NCBI RefSeq assembly: GCF_901709675.1 | Contig: NC_051087.1 | Location: forward strand, 13,827,384-13,891,383 | From: Syngnathus acus | Taxonomy: Eukaryota; Chordata; Actinopteri; Syngnathiformes; Syngnathidae | DNA length: 64,000 bases | Reading direction: 5' to 3' | Shown: positions 1-34,880 of the stretch, in pieces | Layout: each line of letters starts with the position of its first letter | Position numbering within the stretch: the stretch's first letter is position 1 | Made by a program: the position numbers and the translations under genes | The notes under the pieces: model-generated | The model's database searches: none | Told to the model about the DNA's origin: nothing | The model's input: only the letters and a program-made list of their open reading frames with translations

Positions 1-1860
1 TGATGGCAACAGTTCGAAAAGGGAGTGGCCAGGGTGGGAAGTGTCCTTCAGAATGTTCTGTGTTTTTTTGAGACAGCGGGTTCTGTGTAGGTCTTCCAGT
101 GTGGGGAGAGGGCAGCCAACGATCTTCTGTGCTGTGTTGATGACCCCTTGGAGCTTTTTCCTCTGAGCTGCAGTGCAGCTGGAGTACCAAACACATATAC
201 AGTACGTTAAAGTGCTTTCTATGGAGCAGCGATAGACGGACACCAGCAGTCTTTGTGTAATGCTGTACCTCCTAAGCACCCTTAGGAAGTAGAGTCTCTG
301 CTGGGCCTTTTTTAGCAGCTCAGAGGTGTTCACGCTCCAGGTGTAGTCCTCCTCGATGTGGACTCCCAGGTAGCGGAAGGAGGACACCCTCTCCACACAG
401 ACCCCGTTGATGATAACTAGTGGAATGTCCGTTTTATTTTTCCTCCTAAAATCAATGACCAGTTCTTGGGTTTTAGCCGTGTTTAGGAGCAGATTGTTCT
501 CTCCGCACCACTCCGATAGCTGCACCACTTCGTCCCTGTAGGCAGACTCATCCCGCTTTGAGATGAGCCCCATCACGGTGGTGTCATCCGCAAACTTCAC
601 AATGGTGTTGCTGCGGTGGGCGGGGGTGCATGTATGTGTGTAGAGCGTGTAAAGCAGTGGGCTCAGTACGCAGCCCTGTGGGTAGCCGGTACCAAGACTG
701 AGAGGTGTGGATGTATGACGGCCCACTCTCACCCTCTGGCTGCGACCCGTCAAGAAGCTCTTAATCCACATGCAGGTATTGTGTGGAAGTCCCAGGCCCC
801 CCAGTATGTCCACCAGTCTGTGGGGGAGGATGGTGTTAAAAGCAGAGCTAAAGTCCACGAAGAGCATCCGCACATAGCTTCCCGGCTGCTCCAGGTGGGA
901 CAGTGCAGCATGGAGGGCTGTAGCTACTGCGTCCTCTGTGGATCTATTTGCCCTGTAGGCAAACTGGTGGGGGTCAAAACCTCTGAGCAGGAGTGATGTG
1001 ATGTGACCCCGTACCAGCTTTTCAAAGCACTTCATCACCACCGGGGTGAGTGCGACTGGCCGGTAGTCATTAAGGCTGGTGATGTGGCGTTTCTTGGGCA
1101 GGGGGACTATAGTGGAGGATTTTAAACAAGATGGGACGGTGGACTCGGTAAGGGACTGGTTGAAGATCTTTGTGAAGACTCCAGCCAGCTGATCTGCGCA
1201 GTCCTTCAGGACACGCCCAGTGACGCCGTCAGGACCCGCAGCCTTCCTCGAGTTGATGGTCCGCAGCGTGCGCCTCACCTCGTGCTCCTTCACTGTGAGG
1301 GTGAAGCTGCTGCGGACTGTGGGATGTGATGTGGCCGCTTCAGGTGGCTCGGACTCGAACCGGGCAAAGAAGGTATTAAGGTCCTCTGCCAGTGAGGCGT
1401 CCCCTTCAGCAGCTCCGATGGTGGTTCTGTAGTTGGTGAGATGCTGGACTCCCTGCCACAACTGCTTGCTGTTGTTGCTGTCCAGGTGATCCTCAATCTT
1501 CCTCTTATAGGCAAGCTGGGCCTCTCTGATGCCTCTCCTCAGGTTGGCTCTGGCTGTGCTGTAGAGAGCCCCGTCCTCAGACCTGAGGGACAGGGCGGTG
1601 TCCCTCTCCTGCAGCAGCCGAAGGACCTCCCGGGTCATCCAGGGCTTCTGGTTGGGGTATATTCGTATAGGTTTGTCCACTGTGACGGTGTCTGTGCAGT
1701 GCTTGATATAACACAGAACACTGTCTGTGAACACGTTCAGGTCCCGGTGTTCGAAGATGTCCCAGTTAGTCCTGTCGAAGCAGTCCTGCAACTGCTGAGA
1801 GGCGTCATCAGGCCAGGTTTTAACAGTTTTAGTGATGACAGGAGCTGATTTCCTGATGGT
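1..1860 (-). mobile_element. LINE reverse transcriptase fragment (Rex1/jockey-like)
   Basis: Reading the minus strand gives a decayed but recognisable non-LTR reverse transcriptase. Visible motifs include FVDFSSAFNTI, a PQGCVLSPLL-like block and the catalytic box FADDTTVMGLI, followed by the usual C-terminal 'KKAQQRLYFLR' segment. The frame is broken, so no full-length ORF survives. The element runs off the left edge of the window, and its upstream endonuclease part lies at 1997-2345, separated by a nested retroelement tail. The assignment to the Rex1-like group of the jockey superfamily is from motif resemblance only; an L2 or CR1 relative is possible. Confidence 0.85.
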
Positions 1861-1877
1861 GGTATATGCAGGGATTA

Positions 1878-1990
1878 ATAGCAGACTTAGACTTAGACTT
1901 AGACAGAACTTTATTGTCATTTTGTCAACACTAGGTGTGTACAAAACGAAATTTCGTTGCATACGGCTTTCAGCAATGTAGAGGTATTTC
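1878..1990 (-). mobile_element. Nested LINE/SINE 3' tail with (AGTCTA)n-like end
   Basis: On the minus strand this reads as a retroelement 3' end: an AATAAA-like stretch followed by several tandem copies of a TAAGTC unit. It interrupts the LINE between its endonuclease and reverse-transcriptase parts, so it is a later, strongly 5'-truncated insertion. Its boundaries are approximate. Confidence 0.65.
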
Positions 1991-1996
1991 GGCTGG

Positions 1997-2345
1997 TTAA
2001 AAAGAAAAGTGACCTTCTAGCAGTGACATGTGGTCAGACTGGCCCAGGTGAGGTAGCTGTTTTGCCCTGTAGCCGAGCTTGATGTTGGAGTAGACCTTGT
2101 CCAGAGTGTTAACTCCTCGAGTGGCACATTTAACATGCTGGTGGAAACTAGGGAGTGTTGCTTTCAAGTCTACATGATTAAAGTCCCCTGCTATGATGTG
2201 GACTGTGTCAGGATATCTGCTCAGCTGGCTGCTAATACTGCCATGCAATAGTCCAATAGCTAGCTTAGCATTAGCCTCCGGAGGTATGTAAACAACAGTC
2301 GTCATGACTACGGTAAATTCACGAGGGAGGTAAAAGGGCCTGCAT
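1997..2345 (-). mobile_element. LINE endonuclease fragment (APE type)
   Basis: The minus-strand ORF carries the distal motifs of an APE-like LINE endonuclease: YIPPEAN near the start, AGDFNHVD in the middle and the terminal LGQSDH catalytic motif. It belongs upstream of the reverse transcriptase at 1-1860, and the nested tail at about 1878-1990 separates the two. The 5' end of the LINE is missing. Confidence 0.8.
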
Positions 2346-2365
2346 TTATTATTGCTATTATTATA

Positions 2366-2740
2366 CCGCTAACCAGTACGCTGGGCGTACTGGTTAGCAC
2401 GTCTGCCTCACAGTTAGGAGGGTGCCGGTTCGATTCCACCTTCGACCCTCACTGTGTGGTGTTTGCATGTTCTCCTCGTGCCCGCGTTGGTTTTCTCCAG
2501 GCACTCCGGTTTCTTCTCACATCCCAAAAACATGCTTGGTAGGCCGATTGAGCACTCAAAATTGCCCCTAGGTGTGAGTGCGAGTGTGGATGGTTGTTTG
2601 TCTCTGTGTGCCCTGCGATTGGCTGGCAACCGGTTCAGGGTGTCCCCCGCCTACTGCCCGATGACCGCTGGGATAGGCTCCAGCACGCCCGCGACCCCCG
2701 TGGAGACAAAGTGGTACAGAAAATGGATGGATGGATATTA
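2366..2740 (+). mobile_element. tRNA-derived SINE with L2-like (ATGG)n tail
   Basis: The head is tRNA-like. A D-arm/A-box region (TGGTTAGCACG, about 2391) is followed by a perfect B box GTTCGATTC at 2428-2436. The conserved body contains GTGTGGTGTTTGCATG and ACATCCCAAAAACATGC, and the end is GGATGGATGGA. The same family occurs at 7925, 8647, 8789, 32765, 40978, 57105, 59890 and 60811. It would be transcribed by RNA polymerase III and mobilised by a partner LINE. The short peptides it encodes are not genes. Confidence 0.85.
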
Positions 2741-3324
2741 TTATTATTATTGCTTTAATTGAGACACATATCACAAACCGGATTCGGTTGAAGTTGGGAA
2801 ATAGATGATTTAAATTTAATGTTTTCAGAATAAAGTAATTAAATACACTAAAAGATGGTTCAAATATTCAATATTTATGGTTCTTTGTGGTTAGACTACT
2901 TGATATTTTCATGGACATTTAGTCTGACTTTTGTTAAATAGTGTAAATGTCATTTCAATTGCCATAAATCCAACATGAATACCAAATGTATTTTTGATAA
3001 ATCTAATGCATGCCTTTAAAACAATTTTTGAAGATATTTCTGAATTGCCCATCAAGACTGAGATCAGTTGATTAAATAAGTCTGTGGTGTGCTGTTGCTT
3101 GGTTAGATCAAAAATCTTCCGCATGACTTTTTCTACACCGTAAATAACTGCATCTACAAGTAGCCCCACTGGCTTTTCACCAGGAGGAGGTAAGAAAATA
3201 ACTATCCACAAACTAGATAATGTTCTCATTAACATTTACTTGTACTTAATTGTACTATTCTATTACCTACAGGCGAGGCTTTGTTTTTTATTTTTTTTGA
3301 AAGTGAGTTGTGTTCACTTTTCTT

Positions 3325-4034
3325 CAGGGGGCCCAAATTTCCGAAGGTCCATTATTGTTGAACAGCAGCCTGATGGGGATGCATGCCAGGAAGCCATCTC
3401 TTTGCTCAAACATGCTACAGACACTTCCTTAATTTTCCAGAAGATGAGAGAGACCTTTCAGCACCGTCAGAAGCTTATCAATGACCCAGACAAAAGTCTT
3501 GATATCCTCTCCATCTTCCTAAGGCAGTCTTTAAGTGGCATTGTGATCAACATGCTAACATGTTTTATGTGTAAGAAAGTTTATCCCAGCAGTCAGGAGT
3601 TGATTTCACATTTAAGAGGTGAACATGGTTATTATCCTGGACCTAAGTTTAAACTGTTTTGTTGTCAGCCGAGCTGCAGACTTCAGTTCCAAACTTATGC
3701 TGGCTTTAGAAAGCACCTCAATACTGTTCACAGCAATGTTGAACAAATTGCTCAAACTTCAGCTGTTGCTTGTTCCTCTAGTGATCCAGTTTCACATGCT
3801 TTGGAGGACCAATTTAACTCAAATCTTCCTCAGAGTTCTTCCAGTGTTCTTCCAGTGTCTAGTTCTTCCAGTGTTCCAGAGAGCAGTGATTCAGGACTTG
3901 CCAGGGACTTATCCAAAGAAATGTGTGCATCCATCGTGGCCAAACTGCAGGGTAGTGGCATTTCTAACAGTTTGGTATCCTCACTTGTAGGAGATTTGGA
4001 GGAATTAACAAGTACCACCAAGTACTTTTTATAA
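3325..4034 (+). pseudogene. Transposon-related ORF fragment with two C2H2 fingers
   Basis: An open frame ends in a TAA at 4032-4034. The first part (LIFQKMRETFQHRQKL) resembles a segment common in fish 'SAM domain protein 3-like' multicopy proteins. It is cut off after DILSIF and joined to a segment with two C2H2-like motifs (CFMCKK...HLRGEH and CQPSC...HLNTVH), then a serine-rich stretch and a conserved-looking 'EMCASIVAKLQGSG' block. A plausible splice acceptor (cttcag) lies at about 3327. The right end runs directly into a LINE tail. This looks like a chimeric fragment of repeat-borne genes. Function is unknown. Confidence 0.45.
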
Positions 4035-4079
4035 TGTGGCACTTAGGCCCTCTTATTTATTTATTTATTGTGTTATTTG

Positions 4080-4290
4080 TTTATTTATTATTTATTCATC
4101 ACTCTTATTATTCATTGTTTGTGCCTTCTTGTTTTTATTTTGTGTTGTTTGCTTGTATGTATGTCGTGTACTATGTCTTGTCACCGTGGGATAGTGGAAA
4201 CGTAATTTCGATTTCTTTGTGTCTTGGCATGTAAAGAGGTTGACAATAAAGCAGACTTTGACTTTGACTTTTGACTTTGACTTAGTGTAA
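4080..4290 (+). mobile_element. LINE 3' end with (TTTGAC)n tail
   Basis: The sequence has the familiar fish LINE 3' terminus: ACAATAAAGCAGACTTTGAC followed by tandem TTTGAC units at about 4244-4285. No coding part remains. The short ORF starting at 4034 inside it is spurious. Confidence 0.7.
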
Positions 4291-4713
4291 AAAAAAAAAA
4301 AGGTTCAAAATCACGAATCTAAAGTACTATTAACCAATGAACAGAAGTCGACCATACTGTCTTACACAGTAAGACAAACAAGTATTGACCTCATTGATAT
4401 GCATCCAAAAGGCAATTGTGAGGCGAATTCTTGGGGAGAATCGACCAGTGATGATTATCCTCATGCCAGCTTCAGGCCATGTCACTTTGTATTAGGACTG
4501 AATAAAATGGACAAAACTTTAGGCCACTAGTTGCCCATCCCTGTTCTCAGATATGTATTAGATCCAGATGGAGATACCACGAAATAAAATGTGCAGTGTT
4601 GATCTCTTGTCTCATAATTGACTTTGGCTGTCAATCCAAAAGGGTTTAAATCATAAGCAAAGAATAAAGTAACTGGTCTCACTGTTTTAATACTTTTCTG
4701 ATCACATGTACAT

Positions 4714-5515
4714 GTACTCTGTCCGGAAGAAGGCCCAGCAGAGGCTGTACTTCCTGAGACAGCTCAAGAAGTTCAACCTGCCGCAAGAGCTTCTGAAGAC
4801 CTTCTACACTGCCATCATCCAGTCTGTCCTCTGCACCTCCATCACTGTCTGGTTTGGATCGGCCTCCAAACAAGACAAGCACAGACTGCAACGGACAATC
4901 AGGACTGCAGAAAAGATAATTGGAATCAACCTCCCATCTATCCAAGACTTGTACCTGTCCAGGACCAGGAAACGTGCAAGGAACATCTCTACAGACCCTT
5001 CTCACCCAGGTTGCAGTCTGTTTGAACTACTCCCCTCCTGACGGCGTTATAGAGCTCGGTACACCAAAACCAGCAGACACAGAGACAGCTTCTTCCCCCA
5101 GGCTGTTGCTCTGATGAACTCACACCACTCTTAGAGTCTCAGAGTCATTACTGTGCAATAACATCCTGCTCTCCACACCTTTTTTGAATTTGTCTACACT
5201 GTTTGTACTATGTGTCCTCTCTGCATCCATTGCAGCCTGGTCATCCTGGATAAGGGACCTTCCCATCTGTGGTCTCTTCTCAAGGTTTCTCATTTCCCCG
5301 AGCTGGAGTTTTGAGTTTTTCCTGCCCTCTTGGGAGTTTAAGATCAGGGGATGTTTGAGAATATTTGCCATTTTTCACATGTCCTGAGTGTTGTTAGTCA
5401 CCTAAATGTTGAACAGAGGCTGTGATTTACCGAAGTCAAATTCCTTGTTTGGCACGCTCAAACATGGCGAATAAAAAACTCTTGAATCTCTTGAATCTTG
5501 AATCACATTCAGGTG
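4714..5515 (+). mobile_element. 5'-truncated LINE (same family as 29333-31925)
   Basis: The plus strand encodes the last part of a LINE ORF2 (KKAQQRLYFLRQLKKFNLPQ to about 5133). It has one in-frame TGA where the 29.5-kb copy has an arginine codon. A 3' UTR follows and ends in tandem TTGAATC units at about 5490-5512. It is nearly identical in protein sequence to the minus-strand copy at 29544-30146, so the family has been active fairly recently. Positions 5207-5366 of the UTR are absent from that other copy and match the L2-like 3' UTR at 9286-9450. Confidence 0.9.
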
Positions 5516-5519
5516 AATG

Positions 5520-6640
5520 CTGTAAAACTGAAATGAGCACTGCCTCACAGTAAATATGAATGATGACAAAACTAATTCAAGGCACAGAAATTCAGTTTCC
5601 CAATGGCCAAGTCTCTTGTACCGGTTTTAGAACTGTTTTCTTAGAAAACTCCTTTAGGTCTTTTTTTCCCTTCAGAATAACATGTCACCAAAGAAGTATG
5701 CCAGAGATGTAATGATGAGCCTAAAGAGTTAAATCATTTTAAAAGACAACTAGTCATTTTGCCCTCGAGAATTAAAAACAAATCTGCTCCCTGTTGAAAA
5801 ACAACACTGAGGAGTCATAAATCTATGGCTGGAGTGCAAGGATTCATACTACGTGACAGCAGCATATTACTGAACAGCAGTGAATGATCACGTGTTCCTC
5901 AGTATCGTACGTGTAATTTTACGCATGATTGCCTTTGCTTCCATATTGACTCATGTGCTATTTACCTTGGAGAATCGGATTAAATGTAATGGTTTACGGA
6001 CGACGTGTTCTGGCAATGATGAGTGACGAGTCTGTTAAACTTTGTTTAAAGCACTGATCCCGATTTTGCCAAAGATAAATAAGAAGCGCAGTCATCGCTC
6101 TGCTGGATGTACAAGTCACGCCTCACTACCATTATGAGTTCAAAATAAACAAATCAAAATCCCCAATATTACAAAGGTGTAATATTTGGACGTGATGCAA
6201 AATTTACTTTTAGAAACTGATCTCTGAATCTGCTCTTCAATGTGTTAGTATGATATACACACTATAAAAGTACTCAGAGATTTAAACATGTGTGTACTCT
6301 AGAGTGTGGAATGTGTAATCAAATGATCTTCACAACTGACACTAGGAAATAACTTTTTAATTCCACATACCTTTTTCACTTTGAGTATTGTTCCCACCTT
6401 TTAAAGGTAGCATACTTTGAATCATTATGACCGATAAAGAATGTTCATCTGCATTTGTTTTCAAATCTCAGTAATGTCATTACAGACCAACATTAATTGA
6501 AACAATGTTCACTCACTTTCACTATCTTGAAACAGGCATTCTAGCCTCAGTATTTAGGCTCAGGGCTATGTTTCTGCTGTTGAAGTAAACGCCCCCCTCT
6601 TGCCTACTTTGTTCGAACTTGTCAGGTATGAGTCAGGCAA
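5520..6640. other. Non-coding stretch upstream of col17a1
   Basis: AT-rich sequence with no convincing ORF, RNA gene or recognised repeat. It lies immediately upstream of the presumed col17a1 first exon and may hold its promoter and enhancers, but I see no diagnostic motif. Confidence 0.4.
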
Positions 6641-6748
6641 CTTATACATAAAATCACCAGACATTTGCAAGGAAGAGCACGGCATTTTTTCAGCACTTCC
6701 ACTTAAGAGCTAGAAGGAAATAACAGAATTGGAGAAATGATCTGAGAG
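6640..6748 (+). promoter_or_regulatory. col17a1: Presumed col17a1 noncoding exon 1 and core promoter
   Basis: A TATA-like TTATACATAAAA at about 6640 is followed by a short transcribed-looking segment ending in a consensus donor (CTGAGAG^GTAAGT, donor at 6749). The only ATG in the segment is followed at once by TGA, so it would be 5' UTR. The next acceptor in a suitable position is CTCCCTCTAG at 10442. This is inferred from splice-site quality and position; no transcript evidence is available. Confidence 0.4.
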
Positions 6749-7924
6749 GTAAGTATGTTTTTATATATTTTTTATTTATATTTTTTCTCCTTACACGATA
6801 AAAAATGCTTAAAATTAAGTCTGAAACATGTTAATGTAGAACGTTGTCTGAATGTTTCTGAAGTAAAAAACCTGAGATTTACATCAAAATAATGATACAA
6901 TTGCAGCCAAAATGCATTTTGCAATAATGTTGCTGTTCAGTTGTATTTAAATTTACATGTCCATATGAGGCATATCACACTGTAGCCTATATAAGTGTTG
7001 GAAAAGTCTCTGTTCAGATATTTGCCTGTCACACTCCCAAGATAAAAATGGCGAAAATATGTATTTTAAGAATTAAAACTTAAGTTCAAAATGCAAGCAA
7101 AGTCGCTAATAATTACATATGTTCTGATGTGTGTGACTTTGTCGTGGACCAAGTTTTTCATCTTTTTTTTGATCACATCACGTTTTAAATAGCAAACAAT
7201 ATAAAGTATACAGCAGTATAATTTCCTTTCTAAATGTTTTACAACAAACTGTTGTGTTGCAGCTTTTGCATCGTCTTTCAAATACGCAGTTTCATTATTT
7301 CTGGCAAATAAGAGTCTGGTGTTTGAAACTTGAAAAATAATGCCGACAAGTACAGTCGAAGAGTGGATTTTTTTTCAACAACAATAACCATATATCAGTG
7401 TGTTTGTAGTGAGTGTGCAATATACCAAGTTTTGAGTTTTGCTGTAATAACTTAATTTACAAGTTACAACGTATAACAAATAAATAAATAAATTGTTCTT
7501 GTAGCATATGGATGTAGAATTGGTTTTAAAATCAAACAAAGAAACAAAACAATCACTTTTTAAAACAACATAAACAGGGTGAAGCAACTGCATGTAATGG
7601 ACATGACTATGTTTTGAGACAGACAGACAATTAGACAGACAGACAGAAACATTCATCCTCAGACATGTTTCAACAGTCATCACCAAATACTGTAGGACCA
7701 TGTTTAAAGTAAAAGACTTTTCTGAAGCAAACCAAAAGCCACACCCTTTGCCAGCTTGTGGTGAGCACTTTTAATAAGCTGCATGTTAGGTTCTGAAAAA
7801 CCTTTGCCCTGGAGTCACAAATACAAAAGGAAGTATCGTGACACCAACATGGGGGAATTTATTAAAAAAGACTGAGTCAGATCTTTGTCTCAGGTATTAT
7901 TAAACTTCAAGTTTTTTTTTTTTC

Positions 7925-8245
7925 ATTTATCCACCTGTCCAATTTTTGATCTGCTTTTCCTCACAAGGGTTGCAAGCACGCCGGAGCTTATCACTGCTGA
8001 CAATAGGCAGTAGGCAGGAGACACCTTGAACTGGTTGCCAGCACATATAGACAAAAAAACATTAGCACATGCACACTTAGGGGAAATTTGGAGTCGACCA
8101 TACCTACATGTTTTGGAACATGAGGAAACCCACGCAGGCACGGGCAGAACATGCAAACTCCACACAGGAAGGCCAGAGTGGGCATCAAACCCTTCACCTC
8201 TGAACTGTGGGGTGTACGTGCTAACCAGTCAACCACCGTGCCACG
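7925..8245 (-). mobile_element. SINE copy, diverged
   Basis: Reverse-complement copy of the tRNA-derived SINE family. It has an inverted B-box-like region near 8190, the GGTTTCCTCATG body motif and an inverted tail near 7930. Many substitutions make it an old copy. It lies in col17a1 intron 1. Confidence 0.75.
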
Positions 8246-8646
8246 TCTTTTATACATTTTGAATATAAAAAGTACATAAACTATTTCCTCCTCAGACTGC
8301 TAGTATTAGTTTGTCATGTACAGTAGTTCACTCATCTGACCAGGCAATGTGGGTACATTTCCTACTCAGTAACAGTGTCAATGTGACTGTGATGTCTTTG
8401 TATGTGCCCTGTCATTGATTGGAGGATAAGTGGCAAAAACGTGTTCAGAGTGTTTGTGTTACCACACAACACAACAGGAGTGAACGGAATAATTCCCAGA
8501 TCAAAACAATGCATGTGGGAGGGGTTTTTCTTTTCCTGGAGTGTATCATCATGAGACATCATATTATAACTGCCTAAATGTAACATTATATACTATATTT
8601 TTGGAAACAAATATTTCGCTATGATTATATTTACATTCATAATTAT

Positions 8647-8761
8647 CCATCCATCCATTTTCTGTACTGCTTGTCTCCATGGGGGTCACGGGCGTGCTGG
8701 AGCCTATACCAGCAGTCATCGGGCAGTAGGCGGGATTAACCAGTGCGTCACCATGCCGCCC
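8647..8761 (-). mobile_element. Truncated SINE with 13-bp target duplication
   Basis: A short reverse-strand SINE piece made of the ATCCATCCATCC tail, the 3' body and a rearranged head. It is bracketed by the direct repeat CATTCATAATTAT at 8634-8646 and 8762-8774, which marks one insertion event. Confidence 0.8.
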
Positions 8762-8788
8762 CATTCATAATTATCTATTATAATAGAG

Positions 8789-9052
8789 GGCTGCACGGTG
8801 GCGCTGTGCGGGTTCGAGGTTCAATTCCGGCTTCGGCCCTCCCTGTGTGGAGTTCGCATGTTCTCCTCATGCCTGTGTGGGTTTTCTCCGGGTGCTCCAG
8901 TTTCCTCCTACATCCCAAAAACAAGCATGGTAGGCTGATTGAGCATTGCCAGTTCAGGGTGTCACCCGCCTACTGCCCGATGACTGCTGGAATAGGCTCC
9001 AGCACGCCTGCGACCCCCGTGGGGAAAAGCGGTACGGATAATGGCTGGATGG
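8789..9052 (+). mobile_element. SINE with 12-bp target duplication
   Basis: Plus-strand SINE with a tRNA-like head (ATTCCGGCTTCGG region), the GTTTTCTCCGGGTGCTCC body and a GGATGGATT end. It is flanked by the perfect direct repeat ATTATAATAGAG at 8777-8788 and 9053-9064. It landed within a few bases of the target duplication of the preceding SINE. Confidence 0.88.
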
Positions 9053-9200
9053 ATTATAATAGAGTTCTTATTTTGTGTGATAACAGAGTAACAAAAGCAG
9101 CACCAACAGCAATGTGTCCTTTCTTCTCTTCACAGCCTAAAAAGGGAATGACTGTTTTTCCCGTGCCTACCTTTTCATGACTAACAGTGTCAGACAAACA

Positions 9201-9965
9201 TGTCAAGTCAAGTCAAGTCAAGTTTATTTGTATAGCCCTAAATCACAAGCAGTCTCAAAGGGCTTCACATAGACAAAAATTGACAATTATTCTCAAAGCA
9301 TCCCCTGATCTTAAGCTCCCAAAAGGGCAAGGAAAAACTCAAAACCCCTGCCCGGGGAAAATGAGAAACCTTGAGAAGGGACCACAGATGGAAGGATCCC
9401 CCTTTCAGGATCACCAGGTTGTAATGGATGCAGAGAGGGCACAAATAATACATAATATGAAAATCAAAAGTGGATGTCCAAGTCAGAGCGAAGGGCCGCC
9501 GGAGGAGCCCTCTACTATCCTGGCTGTGGAGGTTGAGCTGCAGTTCCCCCAACCTGAATTAGCCCACAAGAATCCAGATAGCCGCTGTCAGCTTGGGTGC
9601 CACCTAACCACCTCCCCGGCCGGAGAGAAAACAAAACAAACTCCGGCCGAATCGGCCACTCCAAGTTAGTTAAAGGCCATGTCATAGAAATGTGTCTTTA
9701 AACGTGTCTTAAATGTTTCTACTGAGGTAGCAGTCCTAATATCCATTGGGAGGGCATTCCAAAGCTCTGGAGCCCGGATAGAAAATGCTCTAGACCCTGC
9801 AGACACTTTCTTGGCCCTCGGTGTCGCTAAAAGGGTAGCGTTTTGCGAACGAAGGTTACGAGACGGAACATAAGGAACAACTAGGTCGACGAGATACGAA
9901 GGCGCTAAGCCATGCAGTGATTTATAGGTTAATAGAAGAACATCATTTGTGAAGCTTTTAATTCG
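9201..9965 (-). mobile_element. L2-like LINE 3' end with (TTGAC)n tail
   Basis: Reading the minus strand from about 9965, an L2-type ORF2 C-terminus is visible (LLLTYKSLHGLAPSYLVDLV, then AFSIRAPELWNALPMDIR, then FKTRLKTHFYDM and a stop near 9668). A long 3' UTR follows and ends in AATAAACTTGACTTGACTTG at 9201-9230. The RAPELWN...FKTRLKTH signature is typical of vertebrate L2/Maui-like elements. The copy is 5' truncated and sits in col17a1 intron 1. Confidence 0.88.
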
Positions 9966-10442
9966 TGCTTAAAAAACTAAATGGATATTACTAAAGTTGA
10001 AGTTTGTCTTTTTTCTCAAGAGATGTGTTGTGTTATCATGCATGAACACCTGTTGTGAATTTTGCTGTTTAGGTCTTTGTTAGACAACGGCAAAATCATA
10101 TCGAAATCTTTTTGGTTTTGGCTGGGAATCAAAGCAAGTCTTCGCCTGGGCAGCAACCATGACGGATACTTCTTTGTTAAGCCGATACTTGTGGCGACTT
10201 TAAATCTTTTCATTTAGCCAACGTGTTTTGGCACACCAATCCAAAGTGCCAAATATTGTAAAACAAAGATAATGACGGTATTATAAAACATGTCTATTAT
10301 CGTTGTCAGTGCTGGTTTGAACTTGAAATTGGCAAATAGCTACAGTATCAGTCATCCTAAGCCCGAGGCTATGTCTTGTCAATGACTCAATAAGACTCAA
10401 TAATAAGATGATGGAAGATTTGATGTTCTTCTCTCCCTCTAG

Positions 10443-33710
<23,268 letters not shown>

Positions 33711-34867
33711 GCCACATGACTATGTGGATGAAGGTGTGATGCACAATTGTTCGTTTTACAAGAGTAAATGTATGCAATATTTTTTCATTACTGTATCTGC
33801 TTCGCTATCAGGGATCGTATTGAAAATGAATTTTAAACCAATAGCCGAAGCTTTTATTGTTAATTCACAAGTGTGACTAGACTTGGACACGCGTACAATC
33901 AAACCAACTGCTGTTATTATATTCAGTGTATATATTTTGTACTTATGTGCAGTTGAATGTAGCTTGAAACAAAATTTAGTGGACCAACTTTACAAAGCTG
34001 GGGTTTACTTTTGGGTTTCAGCTTGTGGGAAAAAATATATATGGCCATTTTCAAAGAACTCATAGCAAGACTAAGCACAGCTGTCGTACAGAGGAAACTT
34101 TATTTACAGAAAAATGAAAATCTACATGACGGAGGACACCTAGAAACTATACATTTTTAAAAATGAATTATTTTTCATGTGAATTATTAAATTGATATCA
34201 CAGCAAAGTCATTATAACTACGCAAGACTTAATTTCACGATTACAGCTTTAAGTTGTTCTACGATACAAAATGAGAGAAGCAAGTAAGTGGCCGGTTTTA
34301 TTTACCCGAAATATTGCTTAGTTATGTCATGTAAAAAAAGTGCACAGCTTTCCACTTTGTTTTTGTGCCTTACTATTAAATACCTTCAGAAACACTTGAT
34401 AGAAAGATAGCATGAAATGAGTTGATAATTCAAGAAAGCCTAAACAAGTCAGGCCCCCATTTTGCTTGAACTTCATTAGATGTGAACATCCTCGCAAACC
34501 AAAAACACAAACACGAAAACACGAACAAACATGCAAAGAGCTCATCTTTTGTTTCTTTTAATCCAGACAATTTATGCAGTGAGGATGAATTTATTACAAA
34601 AAAAAATCGGATGCATTGTAGCTCAAATTAACCTTTCAAAAGCATTATGGCTATTTAAGCAAATCAGACTCGTGACACCTGCTAAAGAAATGTTTTTTTG
34701 GTGAAGCTGATTAAGAAATGACAAACAATAATTAAGCTCATAGATGAATGCTCTTGTTGATTAGCATGTACACAATAATAAAAGGATGGATTTCGTCATT
34801 GTCCCTGAATACTGTTCATTTTTACCCATAACTGCATAATGGGAAAATTCTAACTGTTTTAGTGGTG

Positions 34868-34873
34868 AATAAA
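34868..34873 (+). terminator. col17a1: col17a1 polyadenylation signal (candidate)
   Basis: AATAAA about 1.16 kb after the stop codon; another AATAAA lies at 34777-34782. Choice between them needs transcript ends. Confidence 0.5.
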
Positions 34874-34880
34874 ATGCTGG

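Noticed and set aside
2414-2774. Three overlapping short ORFs
   Set aside because: All lie within a tRNA-derived SINE that is non-coding; related ORFs recur at the other SINE copies.
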